DNA from: Phoronis australis | Lineage: Eukaryota > Phoronida > Phoronidae | Reading direction: 5' to 3' | Assembly (NCBI GenBank): GCA_002633005.1 | Contig: NMRA01000137.1 | Location: forward strand, 744,001-808,000 | DNA length: 64,000 nucleotides | In this document: piece by piece, positions 1-9,775 of the stretch | Numbering within the stretch: position 1 is the first letter of the stretch | Layout: each line of letters opens with the position of its first letter | Made by a program: the position numbers and the translations under genes | Notes under the pieces: generated by a model | What the model was told of the DNA's origin: nothing | The model's database searches: none | The model's input: only the letters and a program-made list of their open reading frames with translations

Positions 1-774
1 ACGAAATTACCAAGCTTAGTGCTGGAAAAACATCTATTTTTCATGTAAGGTGTCCTTAATATCAAATTACGGCAACACCCACGGCAATATGCCTGATTGC
101 ACTGCGGCACTGGTCGGTTCCACTGTTAGTGCCGGAAAGCGGTCCCGGCAGACGATCGTCGTGACTTGGAAAAATGCGTCTCGTTTTTTTATCGTGAAAG
201 ACAGCAAATGTGAAAATGACATCCGAATTAATCGCCAAACGACGGGCATGTCTTTACGCGCTTTCGGCATAGTAGAAACCCACACCGTCGTTGTTGTGAA
301 ATTTGCAGTGAATTGTTTCCGCGTATCAATGTCATTCAGCGAGTAGGGCAACGTTTCACGAATTTCTTCCGACAGGATGTTTTTTCAAACGTTAAGTTGA
401 AAAGTTTGGCCTGCGAACAGATGGAAGGAATTCGCACTCAGCAGAGTTATCAGTCTTTGTATCCTTAACGACTTTGATGACAGTCATATAGCAAGTCAGT
501 CCTAGAAAAGTCGCGGATATTTTTTCAACATGTATTTTCTTCTTTTTCACGTTGCACACTTAGCCAATCGAATGCATGTGTCGGTTAGAGAGCACTGATT
601 TAACTTTCACGTCGGCAACTGCCTTGCGCTCCAGGGTCTTTCACTGGATGGCGCCAGTGAAGAATGGTAACGCGGTGCATTCATGATATGCTTGTAAGAA
701 CTCAGTTTTGCGACATGAAGAGCATAATCTAGGCATTTTCTTATGACGTAAAAGCCAATTTTGGTCCGTAAAAA

Positions 775-893
775 TGGTGGGAAATTTTCGCGACCTGTAA
801 TTTATGATTGCGAGCTGAATTTTGAAAATGCGACCTAGGATTTTGGCTTGGTCGCAAAATGCGACCTGGCAATTTTCATAGCGTCGAGCCCTG
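775..893 (-). mobile_element. hAT-like MITE terminal fragment (CAGGGCTCGAC end)
   Basis: Read on the minus strand from 893 the sequence begins CAGGGCTCGACG and then alternates short GCGACCT and GCGAGCT motifs. The same arrangement occurs in the opposite orientation from 60382. A CAGGG start is typical of hAT-superfamily inverted repeats. Only one end is recognisable, so this is a fragment or solo end. Confidence 0.5.
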
Positions 894-999
894 GTGAGTG
901 GAAATTAGCGCCTTTGAAGGAAACTATCCACCGTTACATGATTACTCTAGTTAGTCAGCTAGTTGGTTAGGCGGCGCTATCGTCTCTTATAGGCGCTTC

Positions 1000-1570
1000 A
1001 TACACCTGAAGGTTTTCAGTGAATTATGCCTCACACTGATTAATCCGTCTAAGTCACGTTGCTCTAGGTACCTTTTGCGCATGGGGGGACACCTTAGGAG
1101 GCCATCGACGTCTAATTCCTTCCAACTCGAACAAATACTCCTTTAATCAAACTGTACCTCGAGCAGTCTTTCGTTCGGTTGCCGAAATTGGCAACTGGTA
1201 GTTTTTACAGTGCAGGTGCCTGGAGATTGACTTCATATCACCGTGTATGCTGCTCAGTAAAGGCAGTGACACTGTCTAGCTAGCTGGTAGCTGTATAGAC
1301 TAGAGAGTACCACTGTCTGAACTGACTCCATTAGAGATGGTGGTCATCCCATGGGCCCTTCATGCACCAAAAGCTTTTTGACAAATTGTGATTAAGCCAT
1401 CAAAGTCACATTGCTATAAGTATCTTTTGTGCACCTTAGGAGGCCATTGATGTCTCGAAATCTTCCCAGTTCAAACAAATACTCCCACAATCAAACTTTT
1501 TTCAAACAGTCCACCGTTCCGTTGTCCAAATCGGCAACTAGCCGTTTTTATACTAGTCGCGCCAGGGGAT
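1000..1570. repeat. Diverged direct repeat, two ~220-bp copies about 355 bp apart
   Basis: Copy 1 (about 1000-1225) and copy 2 (about 1355-1570) share, in the same order, a CTTCATRCACC block, a GTCACRTTGCT block, CACCTTAGGAGGCCAT, ACAAATACTCC, AATCAAACT and GGCAACTRG. They differ by many substitutions and small indels. No coding potential is seen, so this looks like an old segmental duplication or two copies of a dispersed repeat. Confidence 0.6.
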
Positions 1571-1994
1571 ATGACGTCACATGTTAGCCTCTGTCCGTCC
1601 TGTCCTGTTCCTTTTGGTGCATGAAATAACTTACTACCCATTTTAAACCAACTGGTTTTTGAGTTTTTTTATTCCAAAGTCATTTCCAATTTTGTGTTAC
1701 AGGTGTAGACCAGTTTGTCAGTTGCAGTAAAATCCCACCAGATAATATGATTGATAAGTGAAATTTTATTTTTTTCATTTTTTTCTTGAAAGATAACTCG
1801 CACCAAATTTATTTATTGCTTTACCATGTTCAAACTCTATACCCTGTCATCAGATATTTTTAAATGAGACCATTCACAACAATGTCACAGGCAAATGAAA
1901 CATGAAGAAATGGCCGTTTCGGCAAATATGTTTGTCCGAAATTGGGGAGCTCTTACTGTATACCATTAAATGGCGAGTCGTATTTACGTTGCAG

Positions 1995-2165
1995 GTTTCC
2001 ATGGCCAAAGTTACTTCCGTTGTTTGCTCGAAAACTGGACAATGTCATGCGATGGTTCAATGAAGAGTGTCCGACAGAAAACCTGGCGATGTCCAAGAAC
2101 TCTGAGAAAGTGCTATTTGAAGAGATGCGCTCGAGATTACTGAATCAACTTAATACATTCACAGG
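1995..2165 (+). CDS. PPP4R2: PPP4R2 exon: N-terminal helical region
   Basis: The acceptor is TTGCAG at 1989-1994 and the donor GTAATA starts at 2166. The exon begins with the third base of a codon and ends with two bases (GG), which join the A of the next exon to make Gly. It encodes [20 protein letters not shown], then [10 protein letters not shown] and a segment ending [10 protein letters not shown]. This aligns with human FIFKLEKVMDDF and ILKIVTGFNG. Confidence 0.9.
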
Positions 2166-5100
2166 GTAATAGTTAATACCACCGTACTAAAATTTACAAA
2201 CCCTGATTTTTTTGTTGGCAGGTTTTTGTGGCTTAGTAAGATTATGCCTTCAACTTTTACCATTTTTAATTTGACGTAATTTTTTCTCAGTGAAATTTCA
2301 AGCAAAATTCTGGCTAATTTTAAAATAATTCAGTGTTATTTTTTGTCTGGTTCTATTTTGCCTTTTTGCCACATTTTCAAGGATGTCATGCAAATTTTTA
2401 TTAATTTTTTTTTGACTTTTTTTGGAAAATTACTGTCAGTAGTTATATTGTAAAATAAAGCAGCGTGCTACTTTTTCATTAACCAAGTTTTGATTTACGC
2501 CACTTACTGTTATGAAATTAGTCTGAGATTGTTCCTTTAATCAAAGGAAAGAAGTGAAAATTCACTATTTCTCAAGACCAATTGAAATTTCATGGGCTTG
2601 GTTTGAAGAAGTAAACAAATCCGAGACCAGGGGTGACTTCAAAACTCAGTAAGGAACAAAACAAAGGTCAGTTTTATAGCGCTATGTAGCTTATATCAAA
2701 ACTTGTTTTTGACGGAAACCAAATTAAGCAGATACATAAAAATCTCACCAATTTCAGACACAAGTGATTGCCAAAGTTGCTCGTTTTTTTTCATTTTTCA
2801 AGGGCTTCTAATGTTGTAAATGTCCACAGTTCGGCAAAATATTATCTATTGATTGTGATGGTGCAGTGCTCAAGCTCAGAAAATTCGGTGCTGCAAATCT
2901 TACATGGAAAAAATGAGCAATTAAGATTTGGCTCGTCCGGCATATTATGTCCCCAAGTGAGTGAGATTTCACCTTACTAATTTTTTTACACCATTTTGCT
3001 CTTAAATGTTGTATTTTCTCCTCAGAGCTCCCTTTACAATACAACGACTGTGTGAGCTGGTGACGGAACCTCAGAAACACTACAAGAGGACAGACAAGTT
3101 CTTGAGGGGTATCGAACGGGTGGGTTGAAATGCTCGGTGTTTTTTGTTGGGCTAGCACATAGTCGACCCTGAAACATGGAAGCCTTTTATTGGAAGGGGT
3201 GGAGTACATTCCGCGCTTTTGCTGGAGTTTAAATTTGTGAAGACCTGCAAGACAAGTTAAAATCGCAAACTTCGGACTAGAGTAAATGAAGTGTTAGGAA
3301 TTTTAATTGTCTGTATTAACAAAAAAAAAAACAAAATAAGGTTCCACCCCAAATGTGAACCAAAACGAAGGTTTGCAGAGAAGATTTGGTGTTTATTTTT
3401 CTTTGAGAAATTTGTCTAAAATGAAATTCCATCTTGCAGTCATAGGCTGTGCTAAATAGGCGAAAAATTACAGCGTACTCCAGCGCAACATGGCTGATAT
3501 ATGACTACTGACCATGGTACTCTGGTTGGATTGTAACCTGTTATTGCTCCCACATGAGAAAGTTTGCCAACGTGACAAGTATAAGTACAGGTCTGATACA
3601 GGTTCTGTTAAGAAGTAACGTGTTGCAGATTCTGTTGATTAAGTGCTGTACACCTTCTGTTTAACTTGATCATTTAAAAGGGTCGCTGTTGGTTTTGTGG
3701 ATGAAAAACACGCTTTTGAGATTCTTTTTGGATGGGAGAGTCTTTGAAGTTATCAGCTTTGACCAGTGCTGTAGAACAGTGAAATTTCTTGTGGTTTGTA
3801 CTTCTATTGCATATTGTCATTTCTTCCATTGTCTGCCAGACGGTCACTGAAACCAACTTGTTCTAGAGATTTTACCAGTTAAATATGCCTGATTGCTCCG
3901 AAATGTATCGAGTGTATTGTCAGACTGCAGCCGTGGGAGTTGCAGATTTAATTCCGCGCTGAGGTTGGTCTCGGAAAATCATTTTCCTCATCGATAATAT
4001 CCCTCTTTAAAGCTGTAAGATCCGTCAAAATATTTCCAGTACCACGATAGAATTTTATGTACATCACCACGGTGAACATTGAAAGTATTTACAAATCAGA
4101 AAAGACGGTCCAGAAAAATTTGTCTGCTGCCATGCATTCACAGGTTAGAGTAGATGACGTGCTGTGGAATAACGTTATTAATTTTATTTTGATAACTAAG
4201 TACATGTAACTTTTTATTATGTTTCAAGGTAAACTGTATCGATTACTGGAATTCAGGACAACGGGTGGCATGTCTGCCTGCCTCTAGTGAACATCAGATT
4301 GTCTATTAATGATATGGCCACTAGTCGTGGCTTTATTTTATATCTTAAAAAATTCATAATCACTCCTCATAAAGCACAACATCGTGTCTTCAAAATTAGT
4401 ATCCAAGTCAAAATATGCGAGAGGCAGCTGCAACATGATGATGTCCACTTCTTTTCCACAAGTGGTTCAATTTCTTAATATCTTCCTCAACTGGATGACG
4501 GAAAACATAGTAATGTTGTTCATAACCACTGTGGTCTTATAGAATGTCCTCGTCGTCAGTACCGTCGACACGCATGGCAGAAAAATTGTGCGGGAGGAGA
4601 CCAAAATGCCAGTGGTCAATGGAGACCTTAACGGCTCACCAGATGGTGCTTCGGCCACACACACAAATCCTCATGCCTGGGTGACAGGACAGATCACCAC
4701 ATCATGGCTAGCCACTGACCGGGACGGTGCGTAACTTTGGATCAATTTTGAGACGACGCAGTCTTGTGTTAACTGTGATTAGCGTGTAATCGTTGACCTT
4801 CTTGTACATCACTTCCGTCACAAATTCTGAAAAAAAAAATTCTGCCATCAATTTTACGCAGTTTTAAACAGGCCCTTGATCTGCAGTGGTTTAAGGAATG
4901 TTATTGCTGTATTCAATTGAGAGAGCCCTCCAGTGTAAGTGCCACCTATTGTGAAGTTGAAAGTTTCCTGAATACCTACTATTTAGCTTTTGATTTCTTT
5001 AACATGTCGGGCACAATCAATCTCACTTGCAGATGAGAGCGAGTCTTGTGAGAGTCCCAGCAAGAGGCCGCGCCTGTCCAACGACGGTGTCAAAGTGACT

Positions 5101-6601
5101 GATACCACACCTACCTCAGCCAACGAAACTCCGCCCAGCAATAGCACATCGACCATAGGTGAGTTTCATCCAAACATTGTCGCTGTGAAACACATTTGTT
5201 CATAAGTACAGTGGAATACATGANGTTCCAATATTCACTTGACATAGAAGTATAAAAGAGTTCGTGGAGACAGTTTGAGATTCATAGATCCTTATAAATG
5301 AAAAAAATGTTCATTGAAATTATAGACACATGGTGAACAGAGACACCTGGTGGCTGCCAAAAGTATTGCTCACAGCTACTTTAGTTTTTGACAATATTGG
5401 ACAAGACAACTAGTTCTTGTCTGTCAATCATCCAAGTTCTTAACAGATCCTCCTGGAGGCAATTTGTTTGCAAGTGTTGGATTTTATATTTTAACCTCTT
5501 AAAAATAATTTAAAAATTATGGAGAAATAAATGAAAAGTATGGGCGGTGGGTACGAAATAAAAGTGCCTTCCCCCCTCCCATACAGATTTTGCTGGAACA
5601 GCCCTAAATAAAATTCCACCTGAGACGAGTAAAAATGGTGTGGGATTTGTTTTTCTTACTCATCGTTAGGGTAATCATGGCGTTCCAAACCTTTACCCTT
5701 GGTTATGTGTTTTTGTATTTTTTTTCAACAAAAACGCCAAATCTTTGGTGAAATTGGTGTAGGTGGGTATTTTTTCTTTCTGTCTTTCTTTCTTGTTTTT
5801 AGTCAGTGAGCGTAGGTCTAAAAGTGAGTCGGGGTAGAGACCAGAGCCAACTACACTTCTTTGACCTTACAGAATTACTTGGTGAGGTTGGCTAAATGAT
5901 AGCACCTTGTGTTTGTAGATACGAACCCTATGGAAGAAAATGAAAGTCCAGCCAGCTCCACCTCTGTCTCTGCGTCATCTGAAGCCAGCGACAGTTCTCC
6001 TGACAACAGCAGTTATCCATCACCTGGTGTTGAACATGTGAGTTGTGTCGGTGAGAGTCAGATGGACAGGAATACAGGTAGTAACTCTTGTGAACACGCC
6101 GCAGAAAAGGACGAGTTCAGTGTAGGTGCTGAAACCGATTCAGAAAACTCTAGTGTAACCACTGGCGACACAGTGTCTTCTTCAGATTGTGTTTCTGGTA
6201 GTTGCGAGCAACTTAAGTCCGAAAATGAGGTTGGTCGGGTGATGTCTGAAGCTTCCAACTCGGATTTGTCGGCGTTTCAGATCGAGGATAGCATGGGTTT
6301 CGAAACGTCCAATTTAAAGCCAGACAGTGCCCCTTCCGCCAACAGCGGGGACAGAACTGCATGTAGCCAGTCGGAAAGTGACACGTCGCCAGTCATGAGT
6401 GAAGGGGGAGATCGACTGGCTGGTAGTTCTGGGGATGCTGACGAATCAAATAGTGCAGTGTCCAGTTCAGATGCATCAGGCGATGGTGGAGAAAGTCGAG
6501 GAGTGCTAGAGTCCCCTGCCAGCACAACCGCTGACTGCGAGCCAAGCACACAAGGGGGGAGTGTAGTGGTGGAAAGTGAGGAGCCAATGGATGCTGAATG
6601 A
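1995..6601 (+). CDS. PPP4R2: PPP4R2: serine/threonine-protein phosphatase 4 regulatory subunit 2 (3' five exons, N-terminus missing)
   Basis: PPP4R2 binds the PP4 catalytic subunit and, with PPP4R3, forms the nuclear PP4 complex that dephosphorylates DNA-damage and chromatin substrates (family knowledge). Five exons splice in frame: 1995-2165, 3026-3119, 4543-4726, 5033-5158 and 5919-6601 (TGA at 6599-6601). They give about 418 residues. The diagnostic match is the core [15 protein letters not shown]...[10 protein letters not shown] joined to NVLVVSTV, which aligns with human [15 protein letters not shown]...TDKFLRGVEK and NVMVVSCV. A basic KRPRL cluster (a possible nuclear signal) precedes a Ser/Glu/Asp-rich tail ending EEPMDAE, like the human ending DEPMEQD. 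Human PPP4R2 is 417 residues in full, so about 45 N-terminal residues are missing here and the tail is longer. Every junction is GT-AG and phase-consistent. The gene is convergent with FoxP. Confidence 0.93.
2166..3025 (+). other. PPP4R2 intron
   Basis: AT-rich and T-rich on the plus strand, ending in TTCTCCTCAG. No gene, RNA or recognisable mobile element is seen inside. The short open frames here cross the splice sites of the neighbouring exons and are not credible. Confidence 0.8.
3026..3119 (+). CDS. PPP4R2: PPP4R2 exon: most conserved core
   Basis: Lies between CTCAG (acceptor) and GTGGGT (donor at 3120). The first A completes a Gly codon begun in the previous exon. It encodes [15 protein letters not shown] and then [13 protein letters not shown], nearly superimposable on the human segment. 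The exon ends in phase 0. This short exon is the strongest evidence for the family assignment. Confidence 0.95.
3120..4542 (+). other. PPP4R2 intron
   Basis: 1.4 kb intron with no gene recognised. The open frames at 3674-3856 (minus) and 4287-4478 (plus) have no family resemblance and contain no flanking splice logic that fits PPP4R2. Confidence 0.75.
4543..4726 (+). CDS. PPP4R2: PPP4R2 exon: end of core and linker
   Basis: Acceptor TTATAG at 4537-4542; donor GTGCGTAA from 4727. The frame starts NVLVVSTVD, which continues the core exactly where human reads NVMVVSCV. A poorly conserved linker containing [10 protein letters not shown] follows. The exon ends with one base (G), which joins AT of the next exon to give Asp. 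An alternative donor four bases downstream would break the frame. Confidence 0.88.
4727..5032 (+). other. PPP4R2 intron
   Basis: Short intron of 306 bases ending in CACTTGCAG. Nothing else recognised. Confidence 0.8.
5033..5158 (+). CDS. PPP4R2: PPP4R2 exon: basic cluster and Ser/Thr linker
   Basis: Encodes [18 protein letters not shown] followed by a Thr/Ser/Pro-rich stretch. KRPRL corresponds in position to the human EVKRLRFD region and may serve as a nuclear localisation signal. Donor GTGAGT from 5159. The trailing G joins AT of the last exon to give Asp. Confidence 0.88.
5159..5918 (+). other. PPP4R2 last intron
   Basis: Contains an N at 5224 (an assembly gap or ambiguous base) and a dispersed repeat at about 5640-5780 whose relative near 54.85 and 55.37 kb is interrupted by a MITE. 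Acceptor TTTGTAG at 5912-5918. Confidence 0.75.
5640..5780 (+). repeat. Dispersed repeat carrying an unoccupied MITE target site
   Basis: This sequence reads GGGATTTGTTTTTCTTACTC and then ATCATGGCGTTCCAAACCT. The same series occurs at 54852-54867 and 55368-55410, where it is split by a 500-bp inverted-repeat element. The uninterrupted version here is therefore a paralogous empty site. Confidence 0.6.
5919..6601 (+). CDS. PPP4R2: PPP4R2 terminal exon: acidic Ser-rich tail
   Basis: A single open exon of 683 bases after the two-base phase, ending at TGA 6599-6601. It encodes a low-complexity tail very rich in Ser, Glu, Asp and Gly with no folded domain visible, ending SEEPMDAE. The human tail has the same character, ending TDEPMEQD. 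Antisense open frames over this exon are by-products of its Ser-rich codons. Confidence 0.93.
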
Positions 6602-7301
6602 GGTTTTGTTGGGATTCGTAAGCCAATGAAGTGAAGAGTAGCATGAACGAATGCAAGGAAAAGGCCAGAGGATGTGTACGTACTCAGTAGTCCTCAAATG
6701 CCGTTGCGGGTTGTCGTTTTAACGACTGTCTCTTGAACTGAACTCATTGCCAAATGAATGCTCTTAATCTGTGTGAAGCAGAGATCTCACTTTTTTACGA
6801 GAATGACTGATAATGTCCTCAAAATGAATCTTAAGCATTGAGCTGGTACTTGTGAAGGACTTCTACTATGTGATTGCTAAAGGAATTGCCCTCAGCCTTC
6901 AAAGGATCAACCGTGCTTTGACTTCCTGTCTCCACATGATGTTTTGGCCATATTGGCTGAAGGTGCGTTGGATGTGAAAGATTGACAAAGTCATTCTTGT
7001 GCTGTAACAGCAAAGCATGCACAGGTTGGAAAATTTTACCCTAGTAAGGTGAAATCCAACTTATTTGAATGACGTGGTCGAGTGCTCGTATTAGAACAAT
7101 GGTACCACGGAACTTTGTCCAAGTCGGGCAAAAATCTGACTTTTACGTGCCCAACTTATGCGAGGTGTACTGAAGCTCTTATGCTCTTTACAAGTTGAAA
7201 CAGTACAGGTGAAAATCTGCATAAGAATACATCGCGACAGTAAAAATGCTGTTTACACTTTGTGTGCAAATACGAGCAGATTGATACTTTTAAGTGTCGG
7301 C

Positions 7302-7307
7302 AATAAA
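7302..7307 (+). terminator. Candidate polyadenylation signal of PPP4R2
   Basis: AATAAA about 700 bases after the stop codon, in the sense orientation. It is the first canonical hexamer seen downstream of the gene. Confidence 0.35.
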
Positions 7308-7403
7308 GTGAATGCGCTAAGTAGAACATCCCATGTGATTGTAATGACGGACTCCATGCTTACTGGGTGGTGCATGCGGAGAAAACCTGCTTTTTGACGT
7401 CTG

Positions 7404-7409
7404 AATAAA
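7404..7409 (+). terminator. Second candidate polyadenylation signal of PPP4R2
   Basis: AATAAA about 100 bases beyond the first candidate. Either or both could be used. Confidence 0.35.
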
Positions 7410-7794
7410 TAGAGAGCAAAGTGCCGTTCATCACATGGCTGTTTGGGATAAGGTCCCCCGTGGTTACCTGATCACTTTCCTTCACCAGCACCACCTAGTG
7501 GATTTAGAGTTCCCCATTTCAAATTCCCACTTGTCGTTCCTCATAGAGGTCAGATTGAGTTGAATCCTTTTTCAGTCGTTGTAGGTTACCGAATAGATTG
7601 GTTAGTCACCATCATACAGAGATTGGAATTTCCCTGTTTTAGGAGGATTTCCTCTTTTTTGGTTTAATTTACTCTTTTGATTTCCAGTTCCCTCTCTTTT
7701 TATCTCAGTTATCATTTTGACGTTATTCAGGCAAAAACGTTGATTTCAGTAAAATTTTACACCAAAAAAAATTCTATCTCACAAGCCTGTTTAT

Positions 7795-7857
7795 TTGTGG
7801 AATGGTATATCACCTGGAAATTTTTTGTCTTTTTGTCATTGGTCACTCCAAGCCCTG
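7795..7857 (-). mobile_element. MITE terminal fragment (CAGGGCTTGGAG end)
   Basis: On the minus strand from about 7857 it reads CAGGGCTTGGAGTGACC and then AAAAATTTCCAGGTGATRTA, closely matching the start at 14171 and the ends of the complete elements at 39436 and 54868. Only this end is recognisable. Confidence 0.5.
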
Positions 7858-9769
7858 ATCATAATGGTAAAAAAGATAGGATTCCCTTATTATCTCACTG
7901 CCTTTGAGGTTGTAGGTAGCCGTTTACCAGTATTGTGTTTTTTGTGGGATAAGATCTCAGGACTGCCTGAAAGTTATACCTTTATGTCATAGTCTTATCT
8001 AGTGAATGTCGAGTTCGTTATCGCCATCTTGTGAATGCTCAACTACCATTTTTTTATCCAGAGCTGAAGACCGTAAAACTTTCATTGAAGGTTGACCAGT
8101 CCGTAAAGTTTTCGACTCTCAAGTATAATTTTCCGGTCTTGCACTGTAGGCTTGATATTGTTAGTGTCTAGGAACTGGGGCGAACTGCTTGTCTGGTTTG
8201 AAATTTTTAGTTTATCTAATCTTTGGTTGAGCAGGGGTAAATTATTGTAAAGCGCATTCTTAGAGCCAGTCCGCACTGTGTAAACCATTGTATTTTGTTT
8301 CCTGAATGGCGTAACTGGATATCCATTTACAAACACTTTTTGCCTACATCTTGCTCACCCTGGTTTTACAGTACTAGGTATCACTGGTTTACAAGTATTT
8401 GCTTTGAAAAATACATTTAGATCCTTAGATGATAGAATGTTATGTCACCAAGCAAATTAAAACACTGAAAAGGTAATTACCACTTTGACATTAGAGGTTA
8501 TGTTTGTATGTAATATTGACATGAAAATGTGAGGTCACCAAATGAATGCAGAGGTGGACTCTGGAAATGTTTACATTCAGTACAAATTCCAGGGTCAAAA
8601 ATTGAAATGTCCAAGGTCACCAAACTCCGCTAGACTCAACATTTTAGGAAATCTACTAATTTTGGACACCATCCGAGTAAACCCTCTTCTTGTACTCTGC
8701 GATTGGTCAGTTTTCAAATCAAGTGGTCTATTCAGGTTTCCTAGCCAATCAGGCTAATACTTGGGAGTTAGTTAATTTGTTTGTTTTACTAGACAGCACA
8801 TATATCAAGGGCAACATGTTGTAAATGTATTGTGCTGGTGCTCTTAATATTCACATTTGTAAATGTAAAATGTGTAGAAATAAATAATTATTTATCGTTA
8901 AAGCTACATTTGCAAGCTACAGGCACGCTCCAAACTAGAGATTCTGTATTGAGCTGTGTTAAGAAGGGATGGCTCACATTGGAGATGTTTCATGATGGAA
9001 ATTACTTTTTGAGATGTCAAGAAACATAAGGTTCGGCTGGGGGTTAACATCAGAATTCAGTAAGTCGTCTGTAGATTAGGAAAAATTATGCAAGTACTCT
9101 GAGGGAGCAACAGATGTCCGCTTTTGAAAATGTTATCTCAGATGGTACCTTCGCTGGTCTTGCTCTGACCATAAGAAAAACAACTGCTATTATTCAGGTT
9201 ACGTTTACTGGGATTTTTACCCTGGTAGAGATTAACTACTAATTATACTATACATTAGTCTAGTTACAAAAACATTGGATATGTTTAATAACTTCCACAA
9301 CTTGGTCCGCATTACAATTTTCAGGGGCGCATTCAACAACTGAGAGGCCACTCGTGCAAGGTTGTTGATAATCAGTGAGTGAACAGGGCTCTCGCTCATC
9401 TGAGGAAAGTGCGTGCCTTCTGAAGGGGAAAATTTTTGGTTGACAGAGGAATCACCGTTGCCACAAATTCATCCCCCCCCCCGCGGTTTTGTAGAAGCGA
9501 AGCATCGAAGGCCCTGGTGTGAACAAATCATTACTAATTCAACATTTTGGAGTAGTCGTGCAATCGCACAGCAGCATACATTTTGCTAGCACCTTTCCAG
9601 CGAGACCTTGCATGGTTTTGTGCAATCTCGCTGTTCCAAGAAGCTCCCGTTGAATGCGTCCTTTACTTAATGAGGAAAAGCCAAAGTGATACTAACATGC
9701 CAGTGATCGTTGCAGGACATGGCTCTTTGACAAAACTGCCCACGTCCAAGATAAAACCATAAAATCAAT

Positions 9770-9775
9770 TTTAAT
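9770..9775 (-). terminator. Possible FoxP polyadenylation signal (ATTAAA)
   Basis: TTTAAT on the plus strand is ATTAAA on the FoxP sense strand, about 2.8 kb past the FoxP stop. No canonical AATAAA on this strand was noticed between 9.7 and 12.6 kb. Weak evidence. Confidence 0.2.

Larger units (their letters stand above)
1..1994. other. Non-coding flank or intron upstream of first visible PPP4R2 exon
   Basis: I see no exon here resembling the missing PPP4R2 N-terminus (about 45 residues in the human protein). It is therefore either intron of PPP4R2 or partly upstream sequence. The open frames at 50-346 occur on both strands over the same bases and show no family resemblance. The stretch holds a hAT-like repeat end (about 775-893) and a diverged direct repeat (about 1000-1225 and 1355-1570). 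Confidence 0.6.
6602..7430 (+). other. Probable PPP4R2 3' untranslated region
   Basis: Sequence after the PPP4R2 stop, with no coding resemblance. Two canonical AATAAA hexamers (7302 and 7404) give plausible 3' ends about 0.7-0.8 kb beyond the stop. A further AATAAA at 8879 would allow a longer form. Transcript data would be needed to choose. Confidence 0.45.

Noticed and set aside
50-351. Overlapping open frames of 98 and 94 codons on opposite strands
   Set aside because: No family resemblance, no splice context, and both strands open over the same bases, as happens in CpG-bearing sequence by chance.
6058-6697. Several minus-strand frames over the PPP4R2 last exon
   Set aside because: By-products of Ser-rich codon composition on the coding strand.
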